This document shows positions 10,518 to 21,339 of a stretch of 64,000 bases of DNA, piece after piece. A program made the position numbers and the translations under genes. Where the stretch lies: the NCBI GenBank assembly GCA_946122785.1, contig CAMGYJ010000002.1, positions 37,970,495-38,034,494 on the forward strand, read 5' to 3'. Every line of letters starts with the position of its first letter. Positions within the stretch are counted from its first letter, which is position 1. The stretch comes from Linum tenue (Eukaryota; Streptophyta; Magnoliopsida; Malpighiales; Linaceae). The notes beneath the pieces are model-generated. The model was not told the DNA's origin and did no database searches. It was given only the letters and a program-made list of their open reading frames with translations.

Positions 10518-11417
10518 TAATGCAACCCTGGGGGTTCGATTTTTATCAAAGTATGCAGCAACACAATCAATCCAAGGATTGGATTGATTAAAACGAAACT
10601 CGAACAAAAAATGGATGTTCTTGGGTGTTTGGAAAAAACGAAATCAAACGTGCAATTCCACACCTGGGAAAGGCTCGATTGATATAAAGATAGATTCCCA
10701 ACCATGATTGAAGTGACTATTCAATCGATACAAGATCTCACAAGTTTGGAATCCACCAAACTCAACACAAGTCACAACTTGCACAAACCAAAAGGTTCTC
10801 AATTCGATTAATCAAAGTCTCTGTTTTTACAACATAAATAGAAGGCTATTTATAGCCAAGAAAACCTAATACAAACCTAGATGAATAAGGAAACAAATAA
10901 GGTAAAATTCTACTCCAAAAAGGACACAAAATTCGGACCCAAACTTCCTTTCTTGAAGCACAAGTAAGCTGCCAGCAAACAGTCCAAAAGCAGCTTTCGT
11001 ACTAACTTCGTGCCTTTCGTTCTTGGCCTTCCAGAACTCCAATCTTTCATCCAATTTCTTTCCTTAGTAGAAAAACATACCTATTTTCATTTTGAAGAAG
11101 TCTTTGGACTTGAATCCCTTCCATGCTCCTCGAATTCAGCTCCAAAGTAGGCTTCATGAACACATATTTATACTTAGAATCTAGCAGTTTTCCTATTTGA
11201 GGTAGCAACTTTGAGGCCTTGGAAATCTACCTTAACGACTTTGTCTGGATCCAAAAAGCATACCATTGGAAAGATGGCAAATTTATCTTTCAAACAAGCC
11301 CTTGAAATCCAATTTTCAATGACCCAATTCTGAGAAGCATTCCTCCGAAGAAGGAATCTCAAAATTGTTCCAACACTTGATAGATTCTTTGGCAAGTAAT
11401 AAAAACGTGTAGAGTTG
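10518..11417 (-). repeat. Element X 3' LTR, outer part
   Basis: This 900-bp part of the LTR ends at the AGTTG target site (11413-11417) used by element Y. The last 19 bp of the LTR continue at 14234-14252. It matches 15333-16288 along its whole length, apart from about 35 bp extra in the right copy. Confidence 0.85.
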
Positions 11418-11827
11418 TGATAGAAACCCACATTTTCTATAGTTTGCTTATCTTTGTCTGTTTGTTATTCTATGACTTTTCGAGAATTATTAGGGTGAAT
11501 TGCATATATTTAATAAGTTGGGTAGCAGTAGGGAATTATCCATTTTTATATAAAATACTTGTACGTGGGATTAGCCCACTAAGGAAGATTAAACCCTAAA
11601 CAATTCCCTAACTCTCACTCTCCCTACTGCCGAGACTTCCCTGCTTCTCTTCTGCTGTTGCCGCAACATCTTTCTTCTCCTCTCCCTTCCTTTCCCCAAC
11701 TCCCATCCATTCCCCAACTCCCTCATTCCTTCTTCATCTCACGCCAAGGGCCATTACCACCTTGGTAATTGTTCTTTTCCCCAAATTCCCTAGAAACCGA
11801 TAGAACCCTAAGTGTAGGTTTCTATCC
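11418..11827 (+). repeat. Element Y 5' LTR
   Basis: This LTR pairs with 13818-14228. It contains a CT-rich stretch with CCCCAACTCCCATCCATTCC and a TTTATATAAA-like segment near 11545-11555 that could serve as a TATA box. Confidence 0.9.
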
Positions 11828-11979
11828 TCTAGTATCAGAGCCCCGTTCTGATCCATGCAAATCATCAAGAAACATGATCACATTATGTCGGTGATAAAGT
11901 CTCAGAAGGCTGCTCCAGCTATGGAATGGAACCCGCCGAACCCAACGACTCGAGTACGGGAGTCAGTTAGGGTGGTGGA

Positions 11980-13768
11980 CTAGACCGGGCTGGAAGAACT
12001 CCAAATTGAGGTGGGCGAACTCCAGGTTACTGTGAAGAGACTGATGGCAGATCGAGAGCTGGCGGAGGAGAGACATCAAGAAGAGATGGATGAAATTCGG
12101 AGAGCTCTAAGCAAACTAGCACGAGCGCAGAGGTGAGGCAAGGCAAACCGCCAAGAATCGAGAGCCCTATGGGCCTCGAGCGTGAGGCTGGGGGATGGCC
12201 AACCGCGGCGGCGACTTCGGGTGAGGCGTTAGCGGTAGGAGCTGCGAAGGGGGTGGCGGTGGCAATGACAGTCGTAGGAGCATTCGGGTCGGCGGCCACG
12301 GCGATCGGGCTAGGGCTGGAGACAGGGCGTACGAGCCAAGTTCACTTTGGGCCCAACAGTGAGGCGGTCCTGCTTCCGACCCCAATGGCCCAAGAGATGG
12401 CGGCCCGACGTGACAAAGCCGAAATGCCGGGCTATGACAATTTGGGCCCACTGAACCATGAAAAAGAGGGGAGTCGGGCCTGGGTGCCCAACGGGCTAGG
12501 ATGGTTGAGCCCAAGACCAACCCAACCGGAGGGCAGCCGGGTTGGACCAGATGTGGGCGGCTGACCATGGCGGATTCGGGTCGAATCAAACTGGCCGAAT
12601 CGGTTGGACCAAAACCGGTCCGGCCTGTTGGACCCACCCGGATCAAGCTAGAATTGAACTACCTCGGGACGACCAGCAGCAAGGCGGATCGAATCATGGG
12701 GTTCCCATGGGCGGGCGGATCGTATAGCGAGGCAGGAGGCTTCCAACCACCTCGCATGGGCCTAGACGGACCGGGCCGAGTAACCCAGGATTCGAGGAGC
12801 TAGTATACAGGGCAGCCCCGAGGCAAGGAGGGAGCGGAGTACATGAACAGAGGTCCGAGAAATTCGCACAGTGGAAGGTATGCTGGGTATAACCGCTTTA
12901 ATGATATGGATGATGACTTAGTTTTCAGAGCTAAGCCTCCAACCATTGAATTTTCAAAATTCAATGGGCAAGAGGATGCATGGTTGTGGTTGTATGCAGC
13001 TGACAAGTGGTTTAAGAACCACCCGACTCGGGAGGAGAGGAAGGTGCATCTGGCGTCCTTCTACCTGGAAGGTGACGTCTGCACTGGTGGGAATGGCTGG
13101 AAAGGTCGTATGCTGCTACGGGGACTCTGATCACGTGACCGATGTTCTAAGAGGAACTCCGTTATCAGTTCGTCAAATTAGAGGGATGGGCCCCTAAGCA
13201 GCTAGCTAAGTTAAGACAGACCGGAATGGTGGCGGAGTATCGGTCGGAATTTCTCAAGCTGGGAAATCAGTGCAAAGGGGTGCCGGAAGAAACACTGGTG
13301 GGATTATGCCTAGCTGGTCTAAAGCCAGAGATCGCGGCAGCTGTCAGGGTGTTTGAACGCGACTCGATAAGAACTTCTTTCCGTTATGCAGGTCACAAAG
13401 AGGAAGAACTTGCCAGCTGGAGGAGTGCCATCAGCTGCTACCAGAGGCTGAGCGGAGGAGGAAGCAGCAGTTCCGCAAGCAACGGGGAAGGAAGCGCAGC
13501 CGTCAGGGCAGGCACCAGAGCTGCAGGAGAGAATCCACCGCCACCAGCGATGACAGGACCGAGACCTGGCCCTCGCTCTCCACCGAAAGGCTTCGTCAGG
13601 CTGTCACCCACTGAGATCGAGCAGAAGCGTCGGGAGGGAAAGTGCTTCAACTGCAATGAGCGGTTCACCAACGGTCACCAATGCGCGAAACCAGATGTGA
13701 TGATGCTTGTGGGACGCTGGGAATATGAAGCAGAGGAGGAGCCGATGGAGGCCTTGGGAGAGAAGTAG
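11980..13768 (+). pseudogene. Gypsy-type gag of element Y
   Basis: The N-terminal piece (about 11980-12135) encodes a charged heptad-like stretch with ELQVTVKRLMADRELAEERH, likely a coiled coil, ending in a stop. The conserved capsid-like block begins at 12843, with PPTIEFSKFNGQEDAWLWLY and HLASFYLEGDV. After frame shifts near 13100 it continues at 13226 with EYRSEFLKLGNQCKGVPEE and LCLAGLKPEIAAAVRVFE. A proline-rich linker and the knuckle CFNCNERFTNGHQC (CX2CX4HX4C-like) follow, and the frame stops at 13768. The usual protease-RT extension after the knuckle is absent. Stops between pieces mean it is not translatable as one protein. Confidence 0.75.
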
Positions 13769-13817
13769 TAAGCTCGAGTCAACCTTGAGGTCAAGGTTGT
13801 TTCCAAGGAGGCGGGGA

Positions 13818-14228
13818 TGATAGAAACCCGCATTTTCTATAATTTGCTTATCTTTGTCGGTTTGTTATTTTATGACTTTTCGAGAATTATTGGGGTGAAT
13901 TGGGGATATTTAGTAAGTCGGGTAGCAGTAGGGAATTATCCATTTTTATATAAACTACTTGTGCGTGGGATTAGACCACTAAGCAAGATTAAACGCTAAA
14001 CAATTCCTAACTCTCTCTCTCTCTCTCTCCCCCTACTATCGAGACTTCCCAGCTTCTCTTCTGCAGCTGCAGCATCTTTCTTCTCCTCTCCCTTCCTTTC
14101 CCCAACTCCCATCCATTCCCCTACTCCCTCATTCCTTCTTCATCTCACGCCAAGGGCCATTACCACCTTGGTAATTGCTCTTTAAATTCCGTAGAAACCG
14201 ATAGAACCCTAATTGTAGGTTTCTTTCA
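13818..14228 (+). repeat. Element Y 3' LTR
   Basis: This pairs with 11418-11827. It differs by scattered substitutions and an expanded CT repeat near 14009-14026. The AGTTG duplication follows immediately. Confidence 0.9.
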
Positions 14229-15317
14229 AGTTGGCCATTTTGGATCATATCAGGCTTTCCTTCTTCAAAAAGCTTTGCTCTTAAAGCTTGATGTTTCCTT
14301 TTGTCAAAATCTTACAGAATTGATCCAAAATTGGATCGAAGGTGGGCTGCTCAATCATATTTTCCAGCAGAAAAATTGCAGCTTCAAATCATCCTGACTT
14401 CCTTTTCTCGATGATTTCTCCAAAACCAACGCTAGTTGATCATTCCATTAAGTTCCTAGGTGGTTTTGGAATGCTTCAGCAGAAGCAACTTGCTTCGAAT
14501 CACCACCAAAAGCCACAACGAGATTATCGATTCTCGAACTCTGTTCTGCAGAATAAGGACAGAGTTCCGCAGTGCTTGTTAGTGGCGGGATTCGAGCATC
14601 TTCAGTCTGATCTAGAGCTTCTTCACAACTTTTCGGCATTCCTCCAACCTATAGGAGGACTTCCGGGGCAATCTTGTGCTTCGAACCTCCATTTATCTCG
14701 TCATCCATGTTTGCAAATTGCGGACTCTGTCTTGCCGATGAAAAACAGGGGCTGCCAAGCTTCTGTTGTTGCTGCAACTCATGGACACCTTCAACAACGT
14801 CAATGAAAGACATAGAGCCTCCTCTGCCTGTGTTTTCTGAACAGAAGATCGATCCCGAGCTAACTCTTCTGGAAGCAGAACCTTCAAAGCATAGCTACGC
14901 TCTTGAGTGTAGATTTGAGCTTTACGACCTGCTCCTATTACTACAACCTGACGTTCGTCTATCCAAGGCTGCCCTAGCACCATATGGATGCTTTGCAGAG
15001 GAAAAACATCATAACAAATCGAATCTGTAAGCAAACCAATGGAAACTTGTAAACAGATTTGCTTCGTTACCAAGTAAGGGAGTTCTTCTTGCAGATTTCG
15101 CCACTAATAAGGAGATGGATGTCTCTCTGTGCTCAGCCCTAGCTTGGACACGGCATAAGCCCTAACGCAGTTGTGCTTGTTGTCCTCATCAATCACCGTC
15201 AGCAGCAGTTTCTCCTGAACTTTACAACGGCAATAGATAAGGCCTTGTTTTTCCATGGCTTCCTTCGACAATCAAGCAATTGGATTGCTTGCTCTTCTTC
15301 TTCTCTGTGTTAAACGA

Positions 15318-15330
15318 GGCTCTTATACCA
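15318..15330 (-). other. Primer-binding site of element X
   Basis: On the minus strand the site reads TGGTATAAGAGCC, one base different from the common initiator-Met tRNA site TGGTATCAGAGCC. It sits two bases from the LTR edge at 15333 and fixes the element's orientation. Confidence 0.75.
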
Positions 15331-15332
15331 CT

Positions 15333-16288
15333 TAATGAAACCATGGGGGGTTGGTTTTTTATCAAAGTACGCAGCAATACAATCAATCTAAGGATTTGAT
15401 TGATTAAAACGAAACTCGAACCAAAAACGGATGTTCTTGGGTGTTTGGGATAAAACGGAATCAAAAGTGCAATTCCACACCTGGAGAAAGGCTCGATTGA
15501 TGTAAAGATAGATGCCTGACCATGATTGAATTGAATATTCAATCGATACAAGAGCTTGCGAGTTTAGAATCCACCAAACTCAACACAAGTCGCAACTTGC
15601 ACAAAACCAAAAGGTTCTCAATTCGATTAATCAAAGTCTCCGTTTTTACAACATATAGAAGGCTATTTATAGCCAAGAAAACCTAATACAAACCTAGATG
15701 AACATTAAACAAATTAGTTAAAATTATACTCTAAAAGGACACAAAATTAGGACCCAAACTTCCTTTCTTGAAGCACAAGTAAGCTGTCAGCAAACAGTCC
15801 AAAAGCAGCTTTTGTACTAACTTCGCGCCTTTCGTTCGTGGCCTTCCAGAACTCGAATCTTTCATCCAATTCCTTTCCTTGGTAAATAAACATACCTATT
15901 TTCATTTTGTAGAAGCCTTTGGACTTGAATCCCTTCCATGCTCCTCGAATTGAGCTCTACAGTAGGCTTCATGAACACATATTTATACTTATACAGATTC
16001 TGGCAGTTTTCCTGTTTTAAGGTAGCAACTTTGAGACCTTGGAAAACAACCTTAATGACTTCGTCTTGATCCAAAAAGCATAGCATTGGAAAAATGAAAA
16101 CTTTATCTTTAAAACAATCCCTTGAACTCCAATTTTAAGTGATCCAATTGTGAGAACCGTGCCTCCAAAGAAGGCATCTCGAAACTGTTCCAATACTTAA
16201 CCAAATTCTTCCTCTTTTCTTTACAACCTTGATAGCTTCTTTGGCAAGTAATAAAAACGTGTAGAGTTGGCCATTTGGGATCATATAA
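15333..16288 (-). repeat. Element X 5' LTR
   Basis: This intact 956-bp LTR copy lets the split left copy be recognised. It carries about 35 bp (near 16196-16235) not present in the left copy. The GACAA duplication follows at 16289-16293. Confidence 0.85.
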
Positions 16289-16293
16289 GACAA

Positions 16294-17900
16294 CATGGCT
16301 TTGGCTTCTCAAGGCAACACCAAATTTCAGAACAAAAGGTCTGACCCTTATTTCAAACATTGCAAACTTGAAGGCCACACTGAAGACACCTGTTACCACA
16401 AACATGGTTGGCCACCTGGTGTTTCCAATAAACCGGGAAACCCCGCAAGGAAAACATATGAATGCACCTTATGCAAACGCCAAGGGCACAATGAATAACG
16501 TTGTTTCTTCAAGCATGATTTCCCACCCAAGTCATCACTTGGTGTTGGACGTGGTAGGGGTTCTGTCAATTCCACCTCCATCAACTTATCTGATGATCCA
16601 AACCAAGAGGTCAAACTCACTAGAGCAGACTTTGATAAGCTCATGACTCTAGTGAAAGACAAAGGACCCTCCAAGCATTCAAGTACTTCTTTCACAGCTG
16701 CCACATTCTCCAACAACTCAGTTGAATTCACCCTGATTGTTGATTCCGAACTACCATACCCCCAGAAATGCATCCTTGATATAGGAGCTTCAGATCATGT
16801 TGTATGCTTCCTATTCTAACCAATTACAAGAGCATCCACAATATCTATATCACTCTCCCTACTTTAGAGCAAGTTCAAGCAACTCGCACATGCTCGGTTA
16901 CTTGTGTTCCTGGCCTAATTCTTGAAGAAGCTCTCTTCGTGCCATAGTTTAGCTTCAATCTCATTTCAGTAAGCAAACTGACCACTACCACTTCCTTATG
17001 CTTAATCTTCTTTTCAAATGTCTGTCAAATCCAGGATATGCAGCTGAAGAGGATGATTGTTATGCTAAGCTCTTCCAAGGCTTTTACCTCATTGACCCCC
17101 AACCCATGGATCCTATACCTAAACACATCACAATTGCCGTTTTCCAAAATTTTGACCTCTGGCATTGCAGACGTGGCCATTTTTCTCATTCCAAAATCCC
17201 TTCTTAGAGAGAAATATGTACTTCCATTCACACTGACAAGTCATTGCCATGTGATGTCTGTCATTTTGCTAAGTAGAAAAGACTGCCCTTTCCTTGTAGC
17301 AACACAGTTTGCACACAATCTTTCCAACTTATACATATTGATTTTTGGGTCCTAATTCTGTTCCTAGCTATTATGGTCAATTATGTTTCTAGCTATTATG
17401 GTTTCAAATTCCTTGCCTTGGTCACTCAGAAGCTAGAACAAAACTACAAGAATTATGTTCTTATGTTCAAACCCAATTTCAAACTTCAGTTCAAAGAATC
17501 AGAAGTGACCAAGGCAAGGAATTTCAAATGACTGATTTTTTCAATACCATAGGCATCTTTCTTTAGTTATCTTGTGTTGAAACCCCCCAACAAAACAGCA
17601 AGGTTGAAAGAAAACATCAACACATACTTGTTGTTGCCAGGGCTTTGAAATTCCAAGTCAACCTACCTTCTGGTTTTTGGGGTGACTGTGCTAGACATAC
17701 AGTTCATCTCATTAATCATGTTCCATCAATGGTCCTTGGCAAAAAAACACCCTTTGAACAACTTTTCTACGAACCACCAGACCTTTCAGCCCTCACAGTT
17801 TTTGTTTGTCTTTGTTTTTCATGTTCTTTAAAAAATCACAGAACCAAGTTTGACTCTAGAGCTAGGAAAGGAGTTTTCATTGGCTATACACAGGGATAAA
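16294..17900 (+). pseudogene. Copia H gag end and integrase remnant
   Basis: Gag resumes with ALASQGNTKFQNKRSDPYFK and a first Cys-His unit, CKLEGHTEDTCYHKHGWPPG. The second unit, CTLCKRQGHNE, is broken by a TAA exactly inside the knuckle (16496-16498). Downstream are the pre-integrase FDLWHCRRGHFSHSKIPS and, in shifting frames, integrase core pieces including VEREHQH-like DNA near 17605. The integrase end appears as [39 protein letters not shown] and [10 protein letters not shown] (17645-17899). Multiple frameshifts and an inverted-looking repeated stretch near 17345-17520 show decay. Confidence 0.75.
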
Positions 17901-18414
17901 AGGCTACAAAAAATATGATCTAGCCACTAATGAAGTCTTTACTTCAAGGGATGTACACTTCGATGAACACTACTTTCCTTTCAAAGAATCACAGACAGAC
18001 TAAAACTCCCCATATGGCACACCCACTGCTCCTACCCTTTTTGATGATCTCAGCCCCACCTACATCCCACCCCAACCATCTCCTACCCCAAATCCAGTTA
18101 ATCTCATAAACCAACTTCACTATAACAGTGATGATAGCCCTGATCCAGCAACAAACCTTCAAGATCATCAACCTTCTACCACCATACCAACTCCTCCACC
18201 ACCCCCACCACCACAACCACCATCAAACCAACCCACCAAAAAATCAACTAGACACATCAAACCTCCTACCCACCTTCAGCAATATCATTGTAACCTGCTG
18301 CAGCAGATTTCTTCTACTAGTCATCCTCCCCAGCAGCATCTCCCAGGTAACAAGCACTCACTTCCTACAGATCTGGATTACTCCACTCTTTCTCCCTCCC
18401 ACAAACATTTTTTT

Positions 18415-19830
18415 GTGAGTATTTCCTCTCACAAGGAACCGAACACCTACAAAGAAGCCATATTATCACCTGAATGGGATTCTGCTGTTAACACTGAACT
18501 ATCAGCATTAGACTCTAATGGTGCATGGGAAGTGGTAGAACTACAAGCTGATAAAAGACCTATTGGTAGCAAATGGTTTTTTCGAATCAAATTCAATCCT
18601 AATCGATCAATTGACAGATTCAAAGCAAGACTCGTAGCCAAAGGCTACAGCCAACAAGGAGTGGACTACCAGGACACATTTGCTCTAGTAGTCAAAATGA
18701 CAACCATCAGGTTGTTTCTAGCTATTGCAGCAACACAGAATTGGCATGTTTGCCACTTGGATGTGAACAATGCCTTTCTTCATGGTGATTTAGACCAAGA
18801 AGTTTACATGAAATTGCCTCCTGGCTACAAGGCTCCTAATGGTATCAAATCACTTATTTGCCTCCTAAAGAAGTCCTTCTATGGACTAAAACAAGCGTCA
18901 AGACAATGATTCTCCAAATTAGCAGACAAACTCACCTCACAAGGAAACAATTCAAGCAACGTTGGTCATTCATTGTTCTACAAAGCCACTACTTCATCCT
19001 ATACCTCTATTCTGGTATATGTTGATGATTTAGTTATTGGAGGAACATGCCTCCAGGAAATCAACACTATGAAGAATTATCTACATCATGAATTCAGTAT
19101 CCAAGACTTGGGACCCCTAAAATTCTTTTTGGGCATTGAGGTTTCCAGATCAAGCAAGGGCATCCACATCCATCAACGAAAATATACTTTGGAGATACTG
19201 GAAGGGGCAGATCTTTAATTCCAAACCAGTAACCACTCCTATGGACTACAAGCAGCACCCATCATCTCAATATTTCGATGCATTCCATGATCCCACCCTG
19301 TACAGAAGGCTGGTTGGCAAACTCATATACCTAACTACCACAAGACCAGAAATCAGCTACGCAACCCAACAGGTCAGCCAATTCATGTCGAACCTAAGTG
19401 ATGCTCACTACAAGGCAGTTCTACGAATCTTAAAGTACCTCAAGTCTGATCCATCAAATGGTATTTTCTTCTCCATCAAATGCTCACTACAGGGCCCTTT
19501 CACACACAAGCTTCGAAATCCAATGGCTCCTCTATCTTCTCCAAGATCTCCAGATTTATCATCTCCAACCAGCAGTTCTCTACTGCGACAATCAATCTGC
19601 CATCCACATTACCGAGAATCCAACTTTCCATGAATGAACGAAGCATATAGAGCTTGATTGCCACTTCGTCCGTGAAAAGCTCCTTTCCAACACAATCAAA
19701 CTTCTTCATTTCTCCACAGTCCACCAACTAGCTAATCTCTTCACCAAACTGCTTCCACTAGCAACTTTTCTCTATCTTCTCTCCAAGTTTGGTGTGCTGG
19801 ACATCTGCCCACCAGCTTGTGGGGGAGGAG
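18415..19830 (+). pseudogene. Copia H reverse transcriptase and RNase H remnant
   Basis: The first frame (18415-18909) shows [60 protein letters not shown] and [13 protein letters not shown], then a stop. The next (18973-19218) keeps an intact catalytic YVDDLVIGG and FFLGIEVSRSSKGIHIHQRK. RNase H follows in other frames, with LVGKLIYLTTTRPEISYATQ and YCDNQS-like DNA around 19590, HIDCHFVREK-like DNA near 19650, and the LLSKFGVLDICPPACGGG tail next to the polypurine tract. At least three frame breaks separate the blocks. Confidence 0.85.
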
Positions 19831-19831
19831 G

Positions 19832-20200
19832 GATATCAGATAAAAACAATAGTTTTTCTTTGCCGATTCTAGAAGCAGAGCCAATCTCAAAAGCAGAGCT
19901 CCAAACTTCAAACCATTCGAACTTTGGAATGAAGACATCGTCGTATCCTCAAAAGGATGATCCTCCTGCAACCAAGACGGTGACGTATAGTAGTTGGAGT
20001 CAAGTCTTCTCTGGCAAATTACCAAATTGATGCACAACTTCTTATTTTATCTGTTTCCATTTTTGAGTTGTACTTTCTTCTTTTCCAAGTTTGTCTTCTT
20101 TACTTGTTCTGTAAACCACCAACTCTCCAAATATATAAGCTGAGTGAAGCAATGAGAAGAAAGTAAGATAAAATTCCCAAACCTAAAAACAGTGTTATAG
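19832..20200 (+). repeat. Probable 3' LTR of Copia H
   Basis: It begins right after the polypurine tract TTGTGGGGGAGGAG. It contains an ATATATAAGC box near 20129, and GAGTGAAGCAATGAGAAG follows, typical of a Copia LTR promoter and start region. No matching 5' copy was found in the window, so its end is an estimate. Confidence 0.5.
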
Positions 20201-20239
20201 TCAGAATAACATCTAAACAAGCGAATCAGAAGAAATAGG

Positions 20240-20740
20240 AAAAATAAAAAAACGATTACCTTCTTCCCCGATGCCATCTCGTCGTCGGCGGGTAGTTGTA
20301 GTCGCCAGCGGTTGATGCTTCGGCGCCAACGCCACTGTCATCTTCGACGAAGCGGTACCCCGTTAACGTTTCTCCGCTATCCCTATTCCTCCATTCCAAA
20401 ACCAAAAACCCATACCATAAAGTATCAAAACCCCACATTCAAACCCGAAATCAAACAGAAAACATACATGTAGTCCGTAATCTTACCTAGATTGCCATTT
20501 TCTTGCCAATCTTGGGTGGTCCTCGTTGTTTCTTGTGCCCGGCTTTCGAAGAGAAGAAAGGGATGGTGGGAAAGGCGAAGGGGAGAAGGATTAGGAGAGG
20601 AGATATCAGACTGAGTCTCGTTTTCTTCCTTCTGTTTCGTTTACCGTCGAATAAAGGAGAAGGTAAGAGGGTTTTGGGTTGGTCTGTCTTCTTTCTATTT
20701 CTCTCTGTTTAGTTTTCTTTTATGAAAGAAAGAAGAAGAG
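20240..20740 (-). other. Possible captured gene 5' fragment
   Basis: Read on the minus strand, a CT-rich leader-like segment (20740-20560) is followed by a short frame ending KKQRGPPKIGKKMAI, with a good GTAAGA donor near 20490. A second segment ends in GGGGAAGAAG before GTAATC near 20262. The arrangement resembles two 5' exons of a plant gene, but I do not recognise the product, and no downstream exons exist because LTR sequence of element H follows. It may equally be chance. Confidence 0.2.
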
Positions 20741-20769
20741 ATTTGGCGGCCACTAGGTTGCTAATGGGG

Positions 20770-21275
20770 GAGATTTTGATCCTGACTTATCGGGAACGTA
20801 GGCAACAAACAGGTTCGAGTCTAACTAACAAATTTTCTCCATATTTCAATGTGTGTGAGACTCATAATTTTATAATCAACTTAATCGAACTACGTGAACT
20901 TTTATCCCGACTACTCGGGTACGTAGGCAACCAATAGGTCGAGTCCAACTAATCAAAAACTCTTTCCTTAATTTCGAGAATTACTTCAATAGACGTAGGA
21001 TCAACTCATAAAAATAAATACCTAACTATTTGAATCTTATAATTAGATACATAAATAAAGCCAAATACTAATACACCCAACCCTCAAAAACTTATAGATT
21101 TAGGTAGTACCGATTTAGGGCATCTTGGGGTGTGAATAGAGTTCATCACACGTAACCGTATTCCCAAAGCCGAAACTTCAATTCGCATACCAGTTTGTAT
21201 GCGTTTTAACTCCGAAAAGTTAAAATCAGAAATAGTGTTCAATCCACTAAAGTAAGATTGATGGCGACTCCGATT
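20770..21275 (+). mobile_element. Tat-like Gypsy LTR end with primer-binding-site motif
   Basis: The motif GGCGACTCCG after AT at 21261 resembles the TGGCGACTCC primer-binding site (tRNA-Arg type) of Tat/Ogre Gypsy elements. Upstream, two copies of an ACGTAGGCAAC(A/C)-ggtcgagtc(t/c)aact segment (about 20796 and 20920) are typical of the 3' part of such LTRs. No gag or pol of this element follows, so only an LTR end and leader remain. Confidence 0.4.
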
Positions 21276-21339
21276 AAACGCGACGGGACCCCCGATCCCG
21301 AGGGGCGATTGGAGTGGTTAACTCCATGAGGTTTATGGA

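Larger units (their letters stand above)
11418..14228 (+). mobile_element. Gag-only LTR retrotransposon Y inserted in X
   Basis: LTRs at 11418-11827 (410 bp) and 13818-14228 (411 bp) begin TGATAGAAACCC and end near GGTTTCT(A/T)TC(C/A). The target duplication AGTTG is perfect (11413-11417 and 14229-14233). A TAGTATCAGAGC primer-binding site (11830-11841) follows the left LTR, and a purine tract AAGGAGGCGGGGA precedes the right one. The 2-kb interior encodes a Gypsy-type gag with a zinc knuckle but no protease, reverse transcriptase or integrase. It is a non-autonomous, gag-retaining element that would depend on a relative for mobility. Confidence 0.9.
10518..16288 (-). mobile_element. Non-coding LTR element X inserted in Copia H
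   Basis: Long direct repeats (10518-11417 plus 14234-14252, and 15333-16288) flank a 1.08-kb interior (14253-15332). The whole is bounded by a perfect 5-bp duplication, GACAA. A primer-binding site reading TGGTATAAGAGCC on the minus strand lies at 15330-15318, two bases inside the right LTR, so the element points left. A purine-rich AAGAAGGAAAGCC precedes the left LTR on that strand. Both LTR copies begin TAATG on the plus strand, giving TG...TA termini in element orientation. No gag or pol domain is recognisable in the interior, so it resembles a small LARD-type non-autonomous element. Element Y interrupts its left LTR. Confidence 0.8.
10190..20200 (+). mobile_element. Copia retrotransposon H, host of a nested insertion
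   Basis: One Copia reading path is split by a 5.8-kb insertion. Gag runs to 10512, resumes at 16294, and is followed by a gag pre-integrase domain (16998-17207), integrase (about 17250-17900), reverse transcriptase (18415-19218) and RNase H (to about 19800). A polypurine tract TTGTGGGGGAGGAG (19818-19831) comes last. A GACAA duplication (10513-10517 and 16289-16293) marks the insertion, and removing it restores codon continuity. The gag N-terminus and any 5' LTR are missing. The 3' LTR probably starts near 19832, and its end near 20200 is an estimate. Stops and frameshifts show it is dead. Confidence 0.8.

Noticed and set aside
12133..12646. Overlapping ORFs of 143 and 159 codons on both strands in element Y.
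   Set aside because: The region is GC-rich linker DNA of gag where stops are scarce; neither frame shows a domain, and the real gag frame is broken here.
14342..15073. ORFs of 118-154 codons on both strands in the interior of element X.
   Set aside because: They overlap each other, match no gag or pol motif, and lie where a non-coding LTR element has its leader and interior.
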